Source of the DNA: Butyrivibrio sp.
GTDB lineage: Bacteria; Bacillota; Clostridia; Lachnospirales; Lachnospiraceae
Direction of reading: 5' to 3'
DNA: 12,835 nt
NCBI GenBank assembly: GCA_024688095.1
Contig: JAILEJ010000383.1
Location: 1 to 12,835, forward strand
Below, piece after piece: positions 6,865 to 12,737 of the stretch (its first letter is position 1; the number at the start of each line of letters is the position of its first letter). The notes beneath the pieces are model-generated. The model ran no database searches. It was not told where the DNA came from and saw only the letters and a list, made by a program, of their open reading frames with translations. The position numbers and the translations under genes are program-made.

Positions 6865-6894
6865 ATTATACAATTATTATAATACAATGTTCAA
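6865..6894 (-). promoter_or_regulatory. Promoter of lipoprotein-PF06541 unit
   Basis: On the minus strand TTGAAC (6894-6889), an 18-bp spacer and TATAAT (6870-6865) make a good housekeeping-type promoter about 80 bases before the lipoprotein start. It lies right after the znuB stop with no terminator between, so read-through from znuCB is possible. Confidence 0.65.
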
Positions 6895-6907
6895 ATTCAA
6901 ACCACTA

Positions 6908-7753
6908 TTATTCGCCTTTGATCATACCAATTATATAGCAAGCAGCAAAAACAATAATATCTGCAATTACAATTGTAGAACCAACAGGAGTTGAAAAAAG
7001 TATTGAAACAAGCATCCCGAATACAGCACAAAACACTGAAATAATACCCGAGAATATTACAACTGATTTAAAGTTATTAAAAATTCTCATAGCTGATAAA
7101 GCTGGGAAAATGATAAGTGCAGAAATAAGCAATGATCCAACCAAATTCATTCCAATAACAATTATCATTGCAATGATAACAGCAATTAAAAGATTATATC
7201 TATCAGTTTTAACGCCTGTAGCTTTAGCAAAATTCTCATCAAAGGTTACTGCAAAAATTTTATTGTAATAAACAGCAAATAAAATCAGTACAACGATTGA
7301 AAAGAATATACATACCCATACCTCTGATGAACTAAGAGTAAGAATAGATGTTGACCCAAAAAGAGTTGTGCAAACATCTCCCGATACATTAGCAGATGTA
7401 GAAAAAACATTCATAATCATATATCCAACTGCAAGAGCTCCAACAGAGAGCATTGCAACCATTGCATCACCCTTAATCTTAGTATTCTGACCTGTCCTAA
7501 GTAGCAAAACAGCTGTTATTATTGTAACTGGCATAATTATTATTGTTTTATCTATTTGATCCATCAGTGTGGCAATTGCCATTGCTCCAAAGGCAACATG
7601 TGAAAGACCATCACCTATAAATGAAAATCGTTTTAATACAAGTGTAACGCCTAATAAAGATGAACATAGTGCTATAAGTGTGCCAACAATAAGCGCATAT
7701 ATAACAAAAGGATACTGCAAATAATATTGCAGCTTAATAATTACTTCACTCAT
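6908..7753 (-). CDS. znuB: Zinc (metal) ABC transporter permease, ABC-3 family
   Basis: This is the membrane subunit of a Zn2+ (or Mn2+) importer working with the ATPase encoded just upstream. The 281 residues form about eight membrane helices with the ABC-3 family signatures SFIGDGLSHVAFGAMAIA (44-61), NLVGSLLISALIIFPALSAM (near 204-223) and TPVGSTIVIADIIVF near the C-terminus. Its start overlaps the znuC stop by four bases (ATGA), with AGGAGG inside the end of znuC, showing translational coupling. Zinc is favoured by the ZnuC-like partner and by the large inverted-repeat operator upstream of znuC, but ABC-3 permeases also import Mn2+. A substrate-binding (ZnuA-like) gene is not present next to it. 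Confidence 0.88.
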   Translation of the reverse strand: MSEVIIKLQYYLQYPFVIYALIVGTLIALCSSLLGVTLVLKRFSFIGDGLSHVAFGAMAIATLMDQIDKTIIIMPVTIITAVLLLRTGQNTKIKGDAMVAMLSVGALAVGYMIMNVFSTSANVSGDVCTTLFGSTSILTLSSSEVWVCIFFSIVVLILFAVYYNKIFAVTFDENFAKATGVKTDRYNLLIAVIIAMIIVIGMNLVGSLLISALIIFPALSAMRIFNNFKSVVIFSGIISVFCAVFGMLVSILFSTPVGSTIVIADIIVFAACYIIGMIKGE

Positions 7754-8484
7754 AGCTTGGCATCCTCCTTATCTGCATCTATTTCATCAATTATTTCAAG
7801 GCTCTTATAAGCCTTACTATTCATATATTCTTCTCTTGTTCCATAAAACTGCTGCTCATGCTTTCCTATATGAAGAACATGTGTAGCGTCTTCAAGAGCT
7901 CCATGAATATCATGAGACACCATTATTATAGTAACCCCATCCTGATTTAAATTTCTTATAAGCTGATAGAATTCAGCTGTAACCTTTGGATCAAGACCAC
8001 TAACAGGCTCATCCATAAGAATCAGTTTCTGTGTTGCACAAAGTGCTCTTGCAAGCAGCACTCTCTGCTGCTGTCCACCTGACAGATATCTGTATCCACT
8101 ATTCCTTAAGTTCCAGATACCCATCTTCTTAAGCATTTCTTCTGCTTTCTTTTTTTCTGCTTTACTATAAAAGGGCCTGAATCCAAGCCTTGAAATATTT
8201 CCTGACAATACAATCTCCCAAACTGATGCAGGAAAATCTCTTTGTACAATTGTCTGCTGTGGAAGATAACCTATTTCATAGTCCATGAGTCCATCGCCAT
8301 AAACAAGATTTCCTGACAAAGTTTTAGTAAGATGAAGCAAAGTTTTCATAAGCGTACTTTTACCCGCTCCATTTTCTCCCATAATGCAAAGATAATCTCC
8401 CTGATTTACTTTAAAATTTACATTTTCTACAACCATCTGATTCTCATATCCAAGCACCAGATTTTCACATGTGATATATGACAT
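7750..8484 (-). CDS. znuC: Zinc (metal) ABC transporter ATP-binding protein
   Basis: This is the cytoplasmic ATPase subunit of 244 residues. Visible motifs are Walker A GENGAGKST (36-44), Q-loop YLPQQ (73-77), signature LSGGQ (134-138), Walker B LILMDEP (154-160) and the switch His in VSHD (H191). The segment RDFPASVWEIVLSG (82-95) is typical of ZnuC/MntB-type ATPases. The start has AAGGA upstream. It is first in a two-gene unit with znuB under a TTGACA/TATTAT promoter overlapped by a 29-bp inverted-repeat operator, which implies metal-dependent repression. Zinc over manganese is a judgement from family resemblance. Confidence 0.9.
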   Translation of the reverse strand: MSYITCENLVLGYENQMVVENVNFKVNQGDYLCIMGENGAGKSTLMKTLLHLTKTLSGNLVYGDGLMDYEIGYLPQQTIVQRDFPASVWEIVLSGNISRLGFRPFYSKAEKKKAEEMLKKMGIWNLRNSGYRYLSGGQQQRVLLARALCATQKLILMDEPVSGLDPKVTAEFYQLIRNLNQDGVTIIMVSHDIHGALEDATHVLHIGKHEQQFYGTREEYMNSKAYKSLEIIDEIDADKEDAKL

Positions 8485-8534
8485 CTCTTTTCCTTCATAT
8501 AATATATATTTATAATCAACATATCTAAATAATT

Positions 8535-8563
8535 TTATTGCAAATGATTAGCATTTGCAATAA
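8535..8563. promoter_or_regulatory. Probable zinc-responsive (Zur-type) operator
   Basis: TTATTGCAAATG (8535-8546) and its exact reverse complement (8552-8563) are separated by ATTAG: 12-bp perfect arms with a 5-bp centre. It covers the -10 and the first transcribed bases of the znuCB promoter, the classic place for a Fur-family repressor. The assignment to Zur comes from the target genes. Confidence 0.75.
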
Positions 8564-8588
8564 TAATCCATGTAGCTGCCACTGTCAA
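8560..8588 (-). promoter_or_regulatory. znuCB promoter
   Basis: On the minus strand TTGACA (8588-8583), a 17-bp spacer and TATTAT (8565-8560) form a near-consensus promoter. Transcription should start near 8553, leaving a leader of about 70 nt. A short inverted repeat, CTGTC-AA-GACAG (8582-8593), covers the -35. Confidence 0.8.
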
Positions 8589-8682
8589 GACAGCATTCCT
8601 TAATTTTTAATTAAATAAACTTTCTATTTTTTATATGACAAAGATGCTTTTTAATAATCTTTTACCAAAATTTGCAATCAAA

Positions 8683-8708
8683 AAGAGAGTCATATAAATG
8701 ACTCTCTT
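8683..8708 (-). terminator. Terminator of HU-1 gene
   Basis: AAGAGAGTCAT (8683-8693) pairs perfectly with ATGACTCTCTT (8698-8708) around a 4-nt loop. On the minus strand it is followed by a T-run, 20-odd bases after the HU-1 stop codon. Confidence 0.85.
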
Positions 8709-8730
8709 CACATTATATTTGTGCTACAAA

Positions 8731-9009
8731 TTATTTCTTATTTACAGCATCCTTAAGTCCCTTACCAGCTGAAAACTTAGGAACTACTGCTGCAGGAATC
8801 TTAATCTCAGCACCTGTCTGAGGATTTCTACCTGTTCTAGCTGCTCTCTTAGATGTCTGGAATGTACCAAATCCAACAAGTGCAACCTTATCCTTCTTCT
8901 TAAGTGTCTTTGTAACTGTAGCTGTAAAAGCATCCAGTGCCTTTCCTGCATCCTTCTTTGAAAGACCAGCTTCTTTTGCTATAGCATCGATTAATTCTGT
9001 CTTATTCAT
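8731..9009 (-). CDS. hup: HU family DNA-binding protein (HU-1)
   Basis: This nucleoid-associated HU protein bends and compacts DNA as a dimer. The 92 residues are the usual HU length, with the helical dimerisation half (MNKTELIDAIAKEAGLSKKDAGKALDAF), VALVGFGTFQ (about 42-51) and the beta-arm RTGRNPQTGAEIKIPAAVVPKF whose Pro intercalates into DNA. GGAGGG precedes the start. It has its own promoter (9056-9084) and terminator, so it is monocistronic. HU-2 (11946-12224) differs at only five residues (14, 28, 30, 32, 80). At the DNA level the C-terminal half is almost identical between the two and the N-terminal half is not. Confidence 0.96.
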   Translation of the reverse strand: MNKTELIDAIAKEAGLSKKDAGKALDAFTATVTKTLKKKDKVALVGFGTFQTSKRAARTGRNPQTGAEIKIPAAVVPKFSAGKGLKDAVNKK

Positions 9010-9039
9010 ATTATTTCCCTCCAGAAAATTTGTTTAATG

Positions 9040-9084
9040 GTTTCCCAACAAGGCTATTTTAACGCACTTCACAAAATATTACAA
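9040..9084 (-). promoter_or_regulatory. HU-1 promoter and conserved transcript start
   Basis: On the minus strand TTGTAA (9084-9079), a 17-bp spacer and TAAAAT (9061-9056) place the start near 9049. The RNA would begin TGTTGGGAAAC. HU-2 has the same arrangement and nearly the same first transcribed bases. The potential stem is TTGTT/AACAA. Confidence 0.7.
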
Positions 9085-9133
9085 CACAAAATACCTATAT
9101 TTCGCCATTTTTTTAAGAAAAATCTTATGAATA

Positions 9134-9907
9134 CTACTGTTGAAACCTATATACTATATCTCTAACAAAACTTCTCGGCAAAAATTTTACAGCTAATACA
9201 CCCATTTTATTAAGTATTCCTGGTATTGCTATAACCTCACCTTTCATAAGTGATTTATAACCATATCTTGCAACGTCTGAAGCTTTTGTAAATCTAAATG
9301 AATCAGCAAGTCTTGAATCAGGCATCTCGGCTCCCTTTGTAAATCCTGTCTCGGTAGGTCCAGGACAAAGTGCCGTAACTGTAACGCCTGTCCCTTTAAG
9401 TTCGCATGCAAGACTTTCTGTAAAAGATAATACATAAGCCTTACTTGCATAATACACAGACATCATTGGTCCTGCCTCAAAAGAAGCTATTGATGCAACA
9501 TTAAGTATTTTACCCGACTTATTAATTATCATATTTCTCAAAAATAAATGCGTAAGTTCAGTAAGAACTCTATCATTTAAATTTATCATCTGAAGCTGCT
9601 TTTCGAGACTTGAATCAGCAAATCTGCCATAATCTCCAAAACCAGCATTATTAATTAGTATATCTACAGCTAAACCATTATCTTTCGTGTAATCGTATAC
9701 CTTCTTTCCACTATTTTCCAGAGAAAGATCCTGTACTAAAACATACACTTTTATAGAATATTTCTTCTCGAGTTTTTTCTTTATACTAATTAATCTATCT
9801 TCACTTCTTGCAATAAGAACGAGGTCATAGCCTTTACTTGCAAAAATTTTGGAAAACTCATAACCAAATCCACTTGAAGCTCCCGTTATAAGTACTACTC
9901 TACTCAT
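9134..9907 (-). CDS. Short-chain dehydrogenase/reductase (SDR, DltE/YqjQ-like)
   Basis: This is an NAD(P)-dependent oxidoreductase of 257 residues with a Rossmann fold. Motifs are the nucleotide-binding TGASSGFG (8-15), NNAG (86-89), catalytic Ser139 in NVAS, the Y152-xxx-K156 pair, and PGPTETGF after the last core strand. The FGYEFSK and LVLIARSEDRL segments resemble classical SDRs of the DltE/YqjQ-like type with broad substrates, so the substrate cannot be named. The ribosome site is weak (GGTG about 10 bases before ATG), compatible with coupling to the nitroreductase gene 28 bases upstream. Both redox enzymes likely share the nitroreductase promoter. No clear terminator follows. Confidence 0.88.
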   Translation of the reverse strand: MSRVVLITGASSGFGYEFSKIFASKGYDLVLIARSEDRLISIKKKLEKKYSIKVYVLVQDLSLENSGKKVYDYTKDNGLAVDILINNAGFGDYGRFADSSLEKQLQMINLNDRVLTELTHLFLRNMIINKSGKILNVASIASFEAGPMMSVYYASKAYVLSFTESLACELKGTGVTVTALCPGPTETGFTKGAEMPDSRLADSFRFTKASDVARYGYKSLMKGEVIAIPGILNKMGVLAVKFLPRSFVRDIVYRFQQ

Positions 9908-9935
9908 TATTCATCGCACCATTTTTTAATTTTTG

Positions 9936-10481
9936 TTATTCAATAACTCTGAGTAAATCAGAAACTTCTTTTCTCTTAGGTACAGAAGGTTCTTCATTTG
10001 CATGTCCAATAGCAATAAGTGCAGATACACTCTCTCCCTCAGGTATTGAAACAATTTCTTTTATCTTTGCTTCATCAAAAATTCCCATTATAAGAGTTCC
10101 ATATCCAAACTCATGTGCAGCAAGACAAAAAGCTTCTCCAGAAAGACCTGCATCATATGACTGCCAATGTGTACCTTTTGATGTTGTAAAACTTCCATCT
10201 CTTTCATATCCAGACCTCTTATCAACTGTTGTCTGAATTACAAGAGCGGACAAACCTTTGATTATATTCTGGTTCCATTCATTATCCATAACTGCTTCAT
10301 CAGCTATTCTAACGATAGTTTCTTTATTTAATACTAAATTATATCTTGCTGTCTGTGTATTTTTCCAAGTTGGAGCATATCTGGCAACATCAACTATTTT
10401 TTCGATATCAGCTATACTGATTTCCTCTTCCTGATACTTTCTAATGCTTCTTCTTTCTTTTAATCCATTTAATAATTCCAT
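9936..10481 (-). CDS. Nitroreductase family protein (FMN-dependent)
   Basis: This is a small FMN oxidoreductase of 181 residues that uses NAD(P)H to reduce nitro or quinone-like compounds; the natural substrate is unknown. Visible are the FMN phosphate-binding N-terminus ERRSIRKY (9-16), APTWKNTQ (about 36-43), the SYDAGLSGEAFCLAAHEFGYGTLIMGIFDE core and the C-terminal IAIGHANEEPSVPKRKEVSDLL motif common in this subfamily. The start has AAAGGGG upstream. It is the first gene of a unit with the SDR, divergent from trxA across about 290 bases that contain a TGTGAC palindrome. This suggests a redox-linked neighbourhood. Confidence 0.9.
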   Translation of the reverse strand: MELLNGLKERRSIRKYQEEEISIADIEKIVDVARYAPTWKNTQTARYNLVLNKETIVRIADEAVMDNEWNQNIIKGLSALVIQTTVDKRSGYERDGSFTTSKGTHWQSYDAGLSGEAFCLAAHEFGYGTLIMGIFDEAKIKEIVSIPEGESVSALIAIGHANEEPSVPKRKEVSDLLRVIE

Positions 10482-10555
10482 TTTATAACCCCTTTCTTAA
10501 CTATAATTTTTATATTTTTGTCACATTATTCAGAAAAATATATAAATACACTACT

Positions 10556-10585
10556 AGAATAGCATATTTGTATTTACAATTTCAA
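10556..10585 (-). promoter_or_regulatory. Promoter of nitroreductase-SDR unit
   Basis: On the minus strand TTGAAA (10585-10580), an 18-bp spacer ending in TGC, and TATTCT (10561-10556) form a promoter with an extended -10. A GTCACA at 10520-10525, in the leader, repeats the half-site of the trxA palindrome. Confidence 0.6.
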
Positions 10586-10633
10586 TCATCCTGTATGCTT
10601 ATAACTCCTTTATTATCGGATAAATAAAAAACT

Positions 10634-10662
10634 TTGTGACAAAGTCACAGAACTGATATAAT
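10634..10662 (+). promoter_or_regulatory. trxA promoter overlapped by TGTGAC palindrome
   Basis: TTGTGA (10634-10639), 17 bp, then TATAAT (10657-10662) with TGA before it as an extended -10. The perfect palindrome TGTGAC-AAA-GTCACA (10635-10649) sits on the -35. It is like a Crp/Fnr site but with 5 rather than 6 bases between TGTGA and TCACA. The Crp/Fnr gene in the same unit is the obvious candidate binder, probably as a repressor given the position. The following 290-base gap to the nitroreductase and the 106-nt leader hold no gene. Confidence 0.6.
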
Positions 10663-10774
10663 AATTTTGATATTATTATCCTGCAAGCAAATAAATCACA
10701 CACAATTAACAATAATCATAATTTAATAATTATTGAATCATTGCAAATATTTTAATGAAAGCGAGGATAATAAT

Positions 10775-11083
10775 ATGTCAGAAGTAACATTAAACGCATC
10801 AAATTTTGAAGAAGAGGTTTTAAAGTCAGATAAGCCTGTACTTGTTGATTTCTGGGCTTCATGGTGTGGTCCATGCAAGATGATGAGCCCAGTTGTAGCA
10901 CAGATAGCTGAAGAAGAAGCTGATAAGGTTAAAGTTGGTAAGGTTAATATTGATGATGAGCAGGAACTTGCTGTTAAATATGGTGTAATGAGCATTCCAG
11001 CTTTCATGGTTTTCAAAAATGGTGAAGTTGTTGCGTCATCTGTTGGTGTACAGCCTAAAGCTTCATTATTGAATATGATCTAA
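10775..11083 (+). CDS. trxA: Thioredoxin
   Basis: This is a cytoplasmic disulfide reductase partner of thioredoxin reductase. The 102 residues show the complete fold: VLVDFWASWCGPCKMM with active cysteines C31 and C34, the D25 buried acid, and the cis-proline P75 in MSIPAFMVF. The C-terminal helix ends with SLLNMI, slightly shorter than the usual ending. The start at 10775 is preferred over an in-frame ATG at 10733 because GAGG (10763-10766) lies 8 bases before it and homologues start with SEVTL-like sequence. It lies 75 bases before the Crp/Fnr gene with no terminator between, so they are probably one unit. Confidence 0.96.
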   Translation: MSEVTLNASNFEEEVLKSDKPVLVDFWASWCGPCKMMSPVVAQIAEEEADKVKVGKVNIDDEQELAVKYGVMSIPAFMVFKNGEVVASSVGVQPKASLLNMI

Positions 11084-11096
11084 TACTTTTATAAAT

Positions 11097-11172
11097 TCAG
11101 GTTCATTCAAATCAGCCAGGACTTCAGACTAAAAACCCCAAAAACGGAGGATGGCTATTTGACTGAACCTGA
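11097..11172 (+). promoter_or_regulatory. Potential folded translation-initiation region of Crp/Fnr gene
   Basis: TCAGGTTCA (11097-11105) is exactly complementary to TGAACCTGA (11164-11172), inside the coding start. Nested within, AGCCA (11114-11118) pairs with TGGCT (11152-11156). The GGAGG site (11146-11150) is in the apical loop and the TTG start (11159) in the interior loop. This is seen in sequence; a regulatory role is inference. Confidence 0.4.
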
Positions 11173-11830
11173 TTCTTTACAATTATTAAAAAATCTTCCT
11201 TTTTATGACAAGCTAACTAAAGACGAGCAGAATGAAATACTTGTCAGTTCTGGTTTTGTTCATTATAAAAAAGGCGAAATATTACACAATCATCATAGTG
11301 AATGTCTTGGTTTGATAGTTTTATACGATGGAAGAATTCGTGTGACAGTTCAATCAGATGAAGGCAGAGAAATAACATTGTATTTTCTTGATAAAGGAGA
11401 TATTGATGTTCTTTCTGCTGCGTGTGTAATTAATCAATTAACCTTTGACACAGAGATGATTGCTGATACTGACTCCTATGTATATATAATTCCTGCTAGT
11501 TTGCTTTCCAGACTTCATACTCAAAACATCTATCTGCATAGTTTTATTTATGAGTTAACTGCTAATAGATTTTCTGATGTGATGTGGTCAATGCAACAGA
11601 TCCTTTTCTTAAAAATGGATCAAAGAATTGCCAATGGATTATTAGATGAATATGCTCGTACTGATAGTCTTAAATTAACAATTACTCAGGAAGAACTTGC
11701 TAGAAATATCAGCTCCGCAAGGGAAGTTGTTGCCAGAATATTAAAACGAATGGAACAGGATAAGCTCATAAAGCTTGGACGAGGTTTTATCGAAATAACA
11801 GATATAGACCGCCTCGAATCTCTTATATAA
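11159..11830 (+). CDS. Crp/Fnr family transcriptional regulator
   Basis: The 223-residue regulator has an N-terminal cyclic-nucleotide-binding-like beta-roll (about 10-125), a long dimer helix (about 126-160) and a C-terminal Crp-type winged helix-turn-helix (about 172-215: LTITQEELARNISSAREVVARILKRMEQDKLI). It has only two cysteines (C49, C89), so no Fnr-type N-terminal Fe-S cluster. The segment around C89 (DIDVLSAACVINQLTFD) resembles Clostridia Crp-like proteins with a conserved mid-domain Cys, which may be redox-active. The TTG start is chosen because GGAGG (11146-11150) lies 8 bases before it; the ATG directly after GGAGG reads only MAI and stops. Linkage to trxA suggests control of thiol or redox genes. 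The effector is unknown. Confidence 0.88.
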   Translation: MTEPDSLQLLKNLPFYDKLTKDEQNEILVSSGFVHYKKGEILHNHHSECLGLIVLYDGRIRVTVQSDEGREITLYFLDKGDIDVLSAACVINQLTFDTEMIADTDSYVYIIPASLLSRLHTQNIYLHSFIYELTANRFSDVMWSMQQILFLKMDQRIANGLLDEYARTDSLKLTITQEELARNISSAREVVARILKRMEQDKLIKLGRGFIEITDIDRLESLI

Positions 11831-11892
11831 AAATTTCATTAGACATATAACTATTTTACAAATTAGAACACTATTATTATATTTTTAGTAAT

Positions 11893-11930
11893 AAAAAATG
11901 GAGATTACCAATATGGTATCTCCATTTTTT
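11893..11930. terminator. Bidirectional terminator between Crp/Fnr gene and HU-2
   Basis: AAAAAATGGAGAT (11893-11905) and ATCTCCATTTTTT (11918-11930) pair, extended by ACC/GGT after one bulged T, with a 5-nt loop. T-tracts occur on both strands, as expected between convergent genes. Confidence 0.9.
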
Positions 11931-11945
11931 AATATTTAGAATAAA

Positions 11946-12224
11946 TTATTTCTTATTAACAGCATCCTTAAGTCCCTTACCAGCTGTAAACTTAGGAACT
12001 ACTGCTGCAGGAATCTTAATCTCAGCACCTGTCTGAGGATTTCTACCTGTTCTAGCTGCTCTCTTAGATGTCTGGAATGTACCAAATCCAACAAGTGCAA
12101 CCTTATCTTTCTTCTTAAGTGTCTTTGTAATTGTGTTTGTAAGTGCATCAAGAGCCTTACCAGCGTCCTTTTTTGAAAGGCCAGATTCTTTTGCGATAGC
12201 ATCAATAAGTTCTGTTTTGTTCAT
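11946..12224 (-). CDS. hup: HU family DNA-binding protein (HU-2)
   Basis: This is a second 92-residue HU, 87 of 92 residues identical to HU-1, with the same core (VGFGTFQ) and DNA-binding arm (RTGRNPQTGAEIKIPAAVVPKF). The start at 12224 (MNKTEL) is chosen because GGAGGAA is correctly spaced upstream; an in-frame ATG at 12239 would lie upstream of that site. It has its own promoter and a 5' hairpin. From 11946 to 12107 it differs from HU-1 by 2 bases in 162, but from 12108 to 12224 by 21 in 117. Two HU genes this close and this similar are unusual and point to local duplication followed by gene conversion. Confidence 0.95.
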   Translation of the reverse strand: MNKTELIDAIAKESGLSKKDAGKALDALTNTITKTLKKKDKVALVGFGTFQTSKRAARTGRNPQTGAEIKIPAAVVPKFTAGKGLKDAVNKK

Positions 12225-12251
12225 CTTTATTTCCTCCAAGAAAAATATATA

Positions 12252-12301
12252 GTGTTGTTACCCAACACATTGATTTTATCGCATTTATGTGAATATGGCA
12301 A
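12252..12301 (-). promoter_or_regulatory. HU-2 promoter and 5' hairpin
   Basis: On the minus strand TTGCCA (12301-12296), a 17-bp spacer and TAAAAT (12278-12273) place the start near 12266. The transcript would begin with a perfect 6-bp hairpin, GTGTTG/CAACAC with loop GGTAA (12268-12252). The motif TGTTGGGTAAC matches the start of HU-1 (TGTTGGGAAAC). Confidence 0.7.
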
Positions 12302-12343
12302 TTAAAAATCCTTTATTTTAACGCTTTTTTCTATATTTTTTTA

Positions 12344-12565
12344 TCACGAATCCTTCTTTTCAAGACTATCCTGAGTGAAATCTATATATATAGACTTTAA
12401 ATCATCCGGCAAATTATCTATTCCTGAAACGGAAAGATTACTATCGTTATTGTTCTTTTGCTTATTAACAAGCGCATTCAATCTTTCATCCGTTCTATTT
12501 TTCATCTTGTCCATTGAATGTATCCTATTGTAACCATTTAAATTATTGCAATCCGTACAAATCAT
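12344..12565 (-). CDS. Small CxxC protein, 73 aa, unrecognised
   Basis: I do not recognise this protein. The start at 12565 (MICTDCNNLNGYN) is supported by AAGGAGG eight bases upstream; the longer frame starting at 12601 would put the site inside the gene. It has a single CxxC (C3, C6) at the very N-terminus, enough for one pair of metal ligands or a redox pair in a dimer, then a basic stretch (MDKMKNRTDERLNALVNKQK), an Asn-rich linker and an acidic C-terminus (DLKSIYIDFTQDSLEKKDS). There is no signal peptide or membrane segment. It lies 119 bases upstream of HU-2, which has its own promoter. A palindromic site lies about 95 bases upstream of its start. Confidence 0.65.
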   Translation of the reverse strand: MICTDCNNLNGYNRIHSMDKMKNRTDERLNALVNKQKNNNDSNLSVSGIDNLPDDLKSIYIDFTQDSLEKKDS

Positions 12566-12648
12566 AGCATTTACCTCCTTGTTCAAAATCTGATCCTTCA
12601 CATTAGTCCTACAATCATTCGTACATAATTTTATTTTTTATAAATCTA

Positions 12649-12677
12649 AAATATTCTAAATATTCTTAAGAATATTT
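12649..12677. repeat. 20-bp perfect palindrome with an extra direct half-site (operator-like)
   Basis: AAATATTCTTAAGAATATTT (12658-12677) is a perfect palindrome. The half-site AAATATTCT also occurs immediately before it (12649-12657). It lies between the small CxxC gene and the right-hand small-RNA promoter, so either or both could be controlled. The protein that binds is unknown. Confidence 0.6.
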
Positions 12678-12722
12678 GTACCTTAATCTTAAAAAAATCT
12701 TTCAAAACTCATTCTTTGAATA

Positions 12723-12731
12723 TGGTATATT
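12723..12731 (+). promoter_or_regulatory. Extended -10 promoter of right-hand small RNA
   Basis: TGG-TATATT (12723-12731) is an extended -10; transcription would start near 12738. No clear -35 is seen (TTCAAA at 12701-12706 is 19 bp away). Confidence 0.45.
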
Positions 12732-12737
12732 ATATTC

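Noticed and set aside
8582..8593. CTGTC-AA-GACAG as a separate operator
   Set aside because: It is short and mostly made up of the -35 hexamer TTGACA; too weak to claim beyond noting it.
10733..10774. N-terminal extension of thioredoxin from an upstream ATG
   Set aside because: There is no ribosome site at 10733; a GAGG is well placed for the start at 10775, which gives the normal thioredoxin length.
12225..12239. Five-residue extension of HU-2
   Set aside because: The GGAGGAA site would lie inside the extension; HU-1 and the family start at MNKTEL.
12566..12601. 12-residue extension of the CxxC protein
   Set aside because: The strong AAGGAGG site lies within it, eight bases before the internal ATG.
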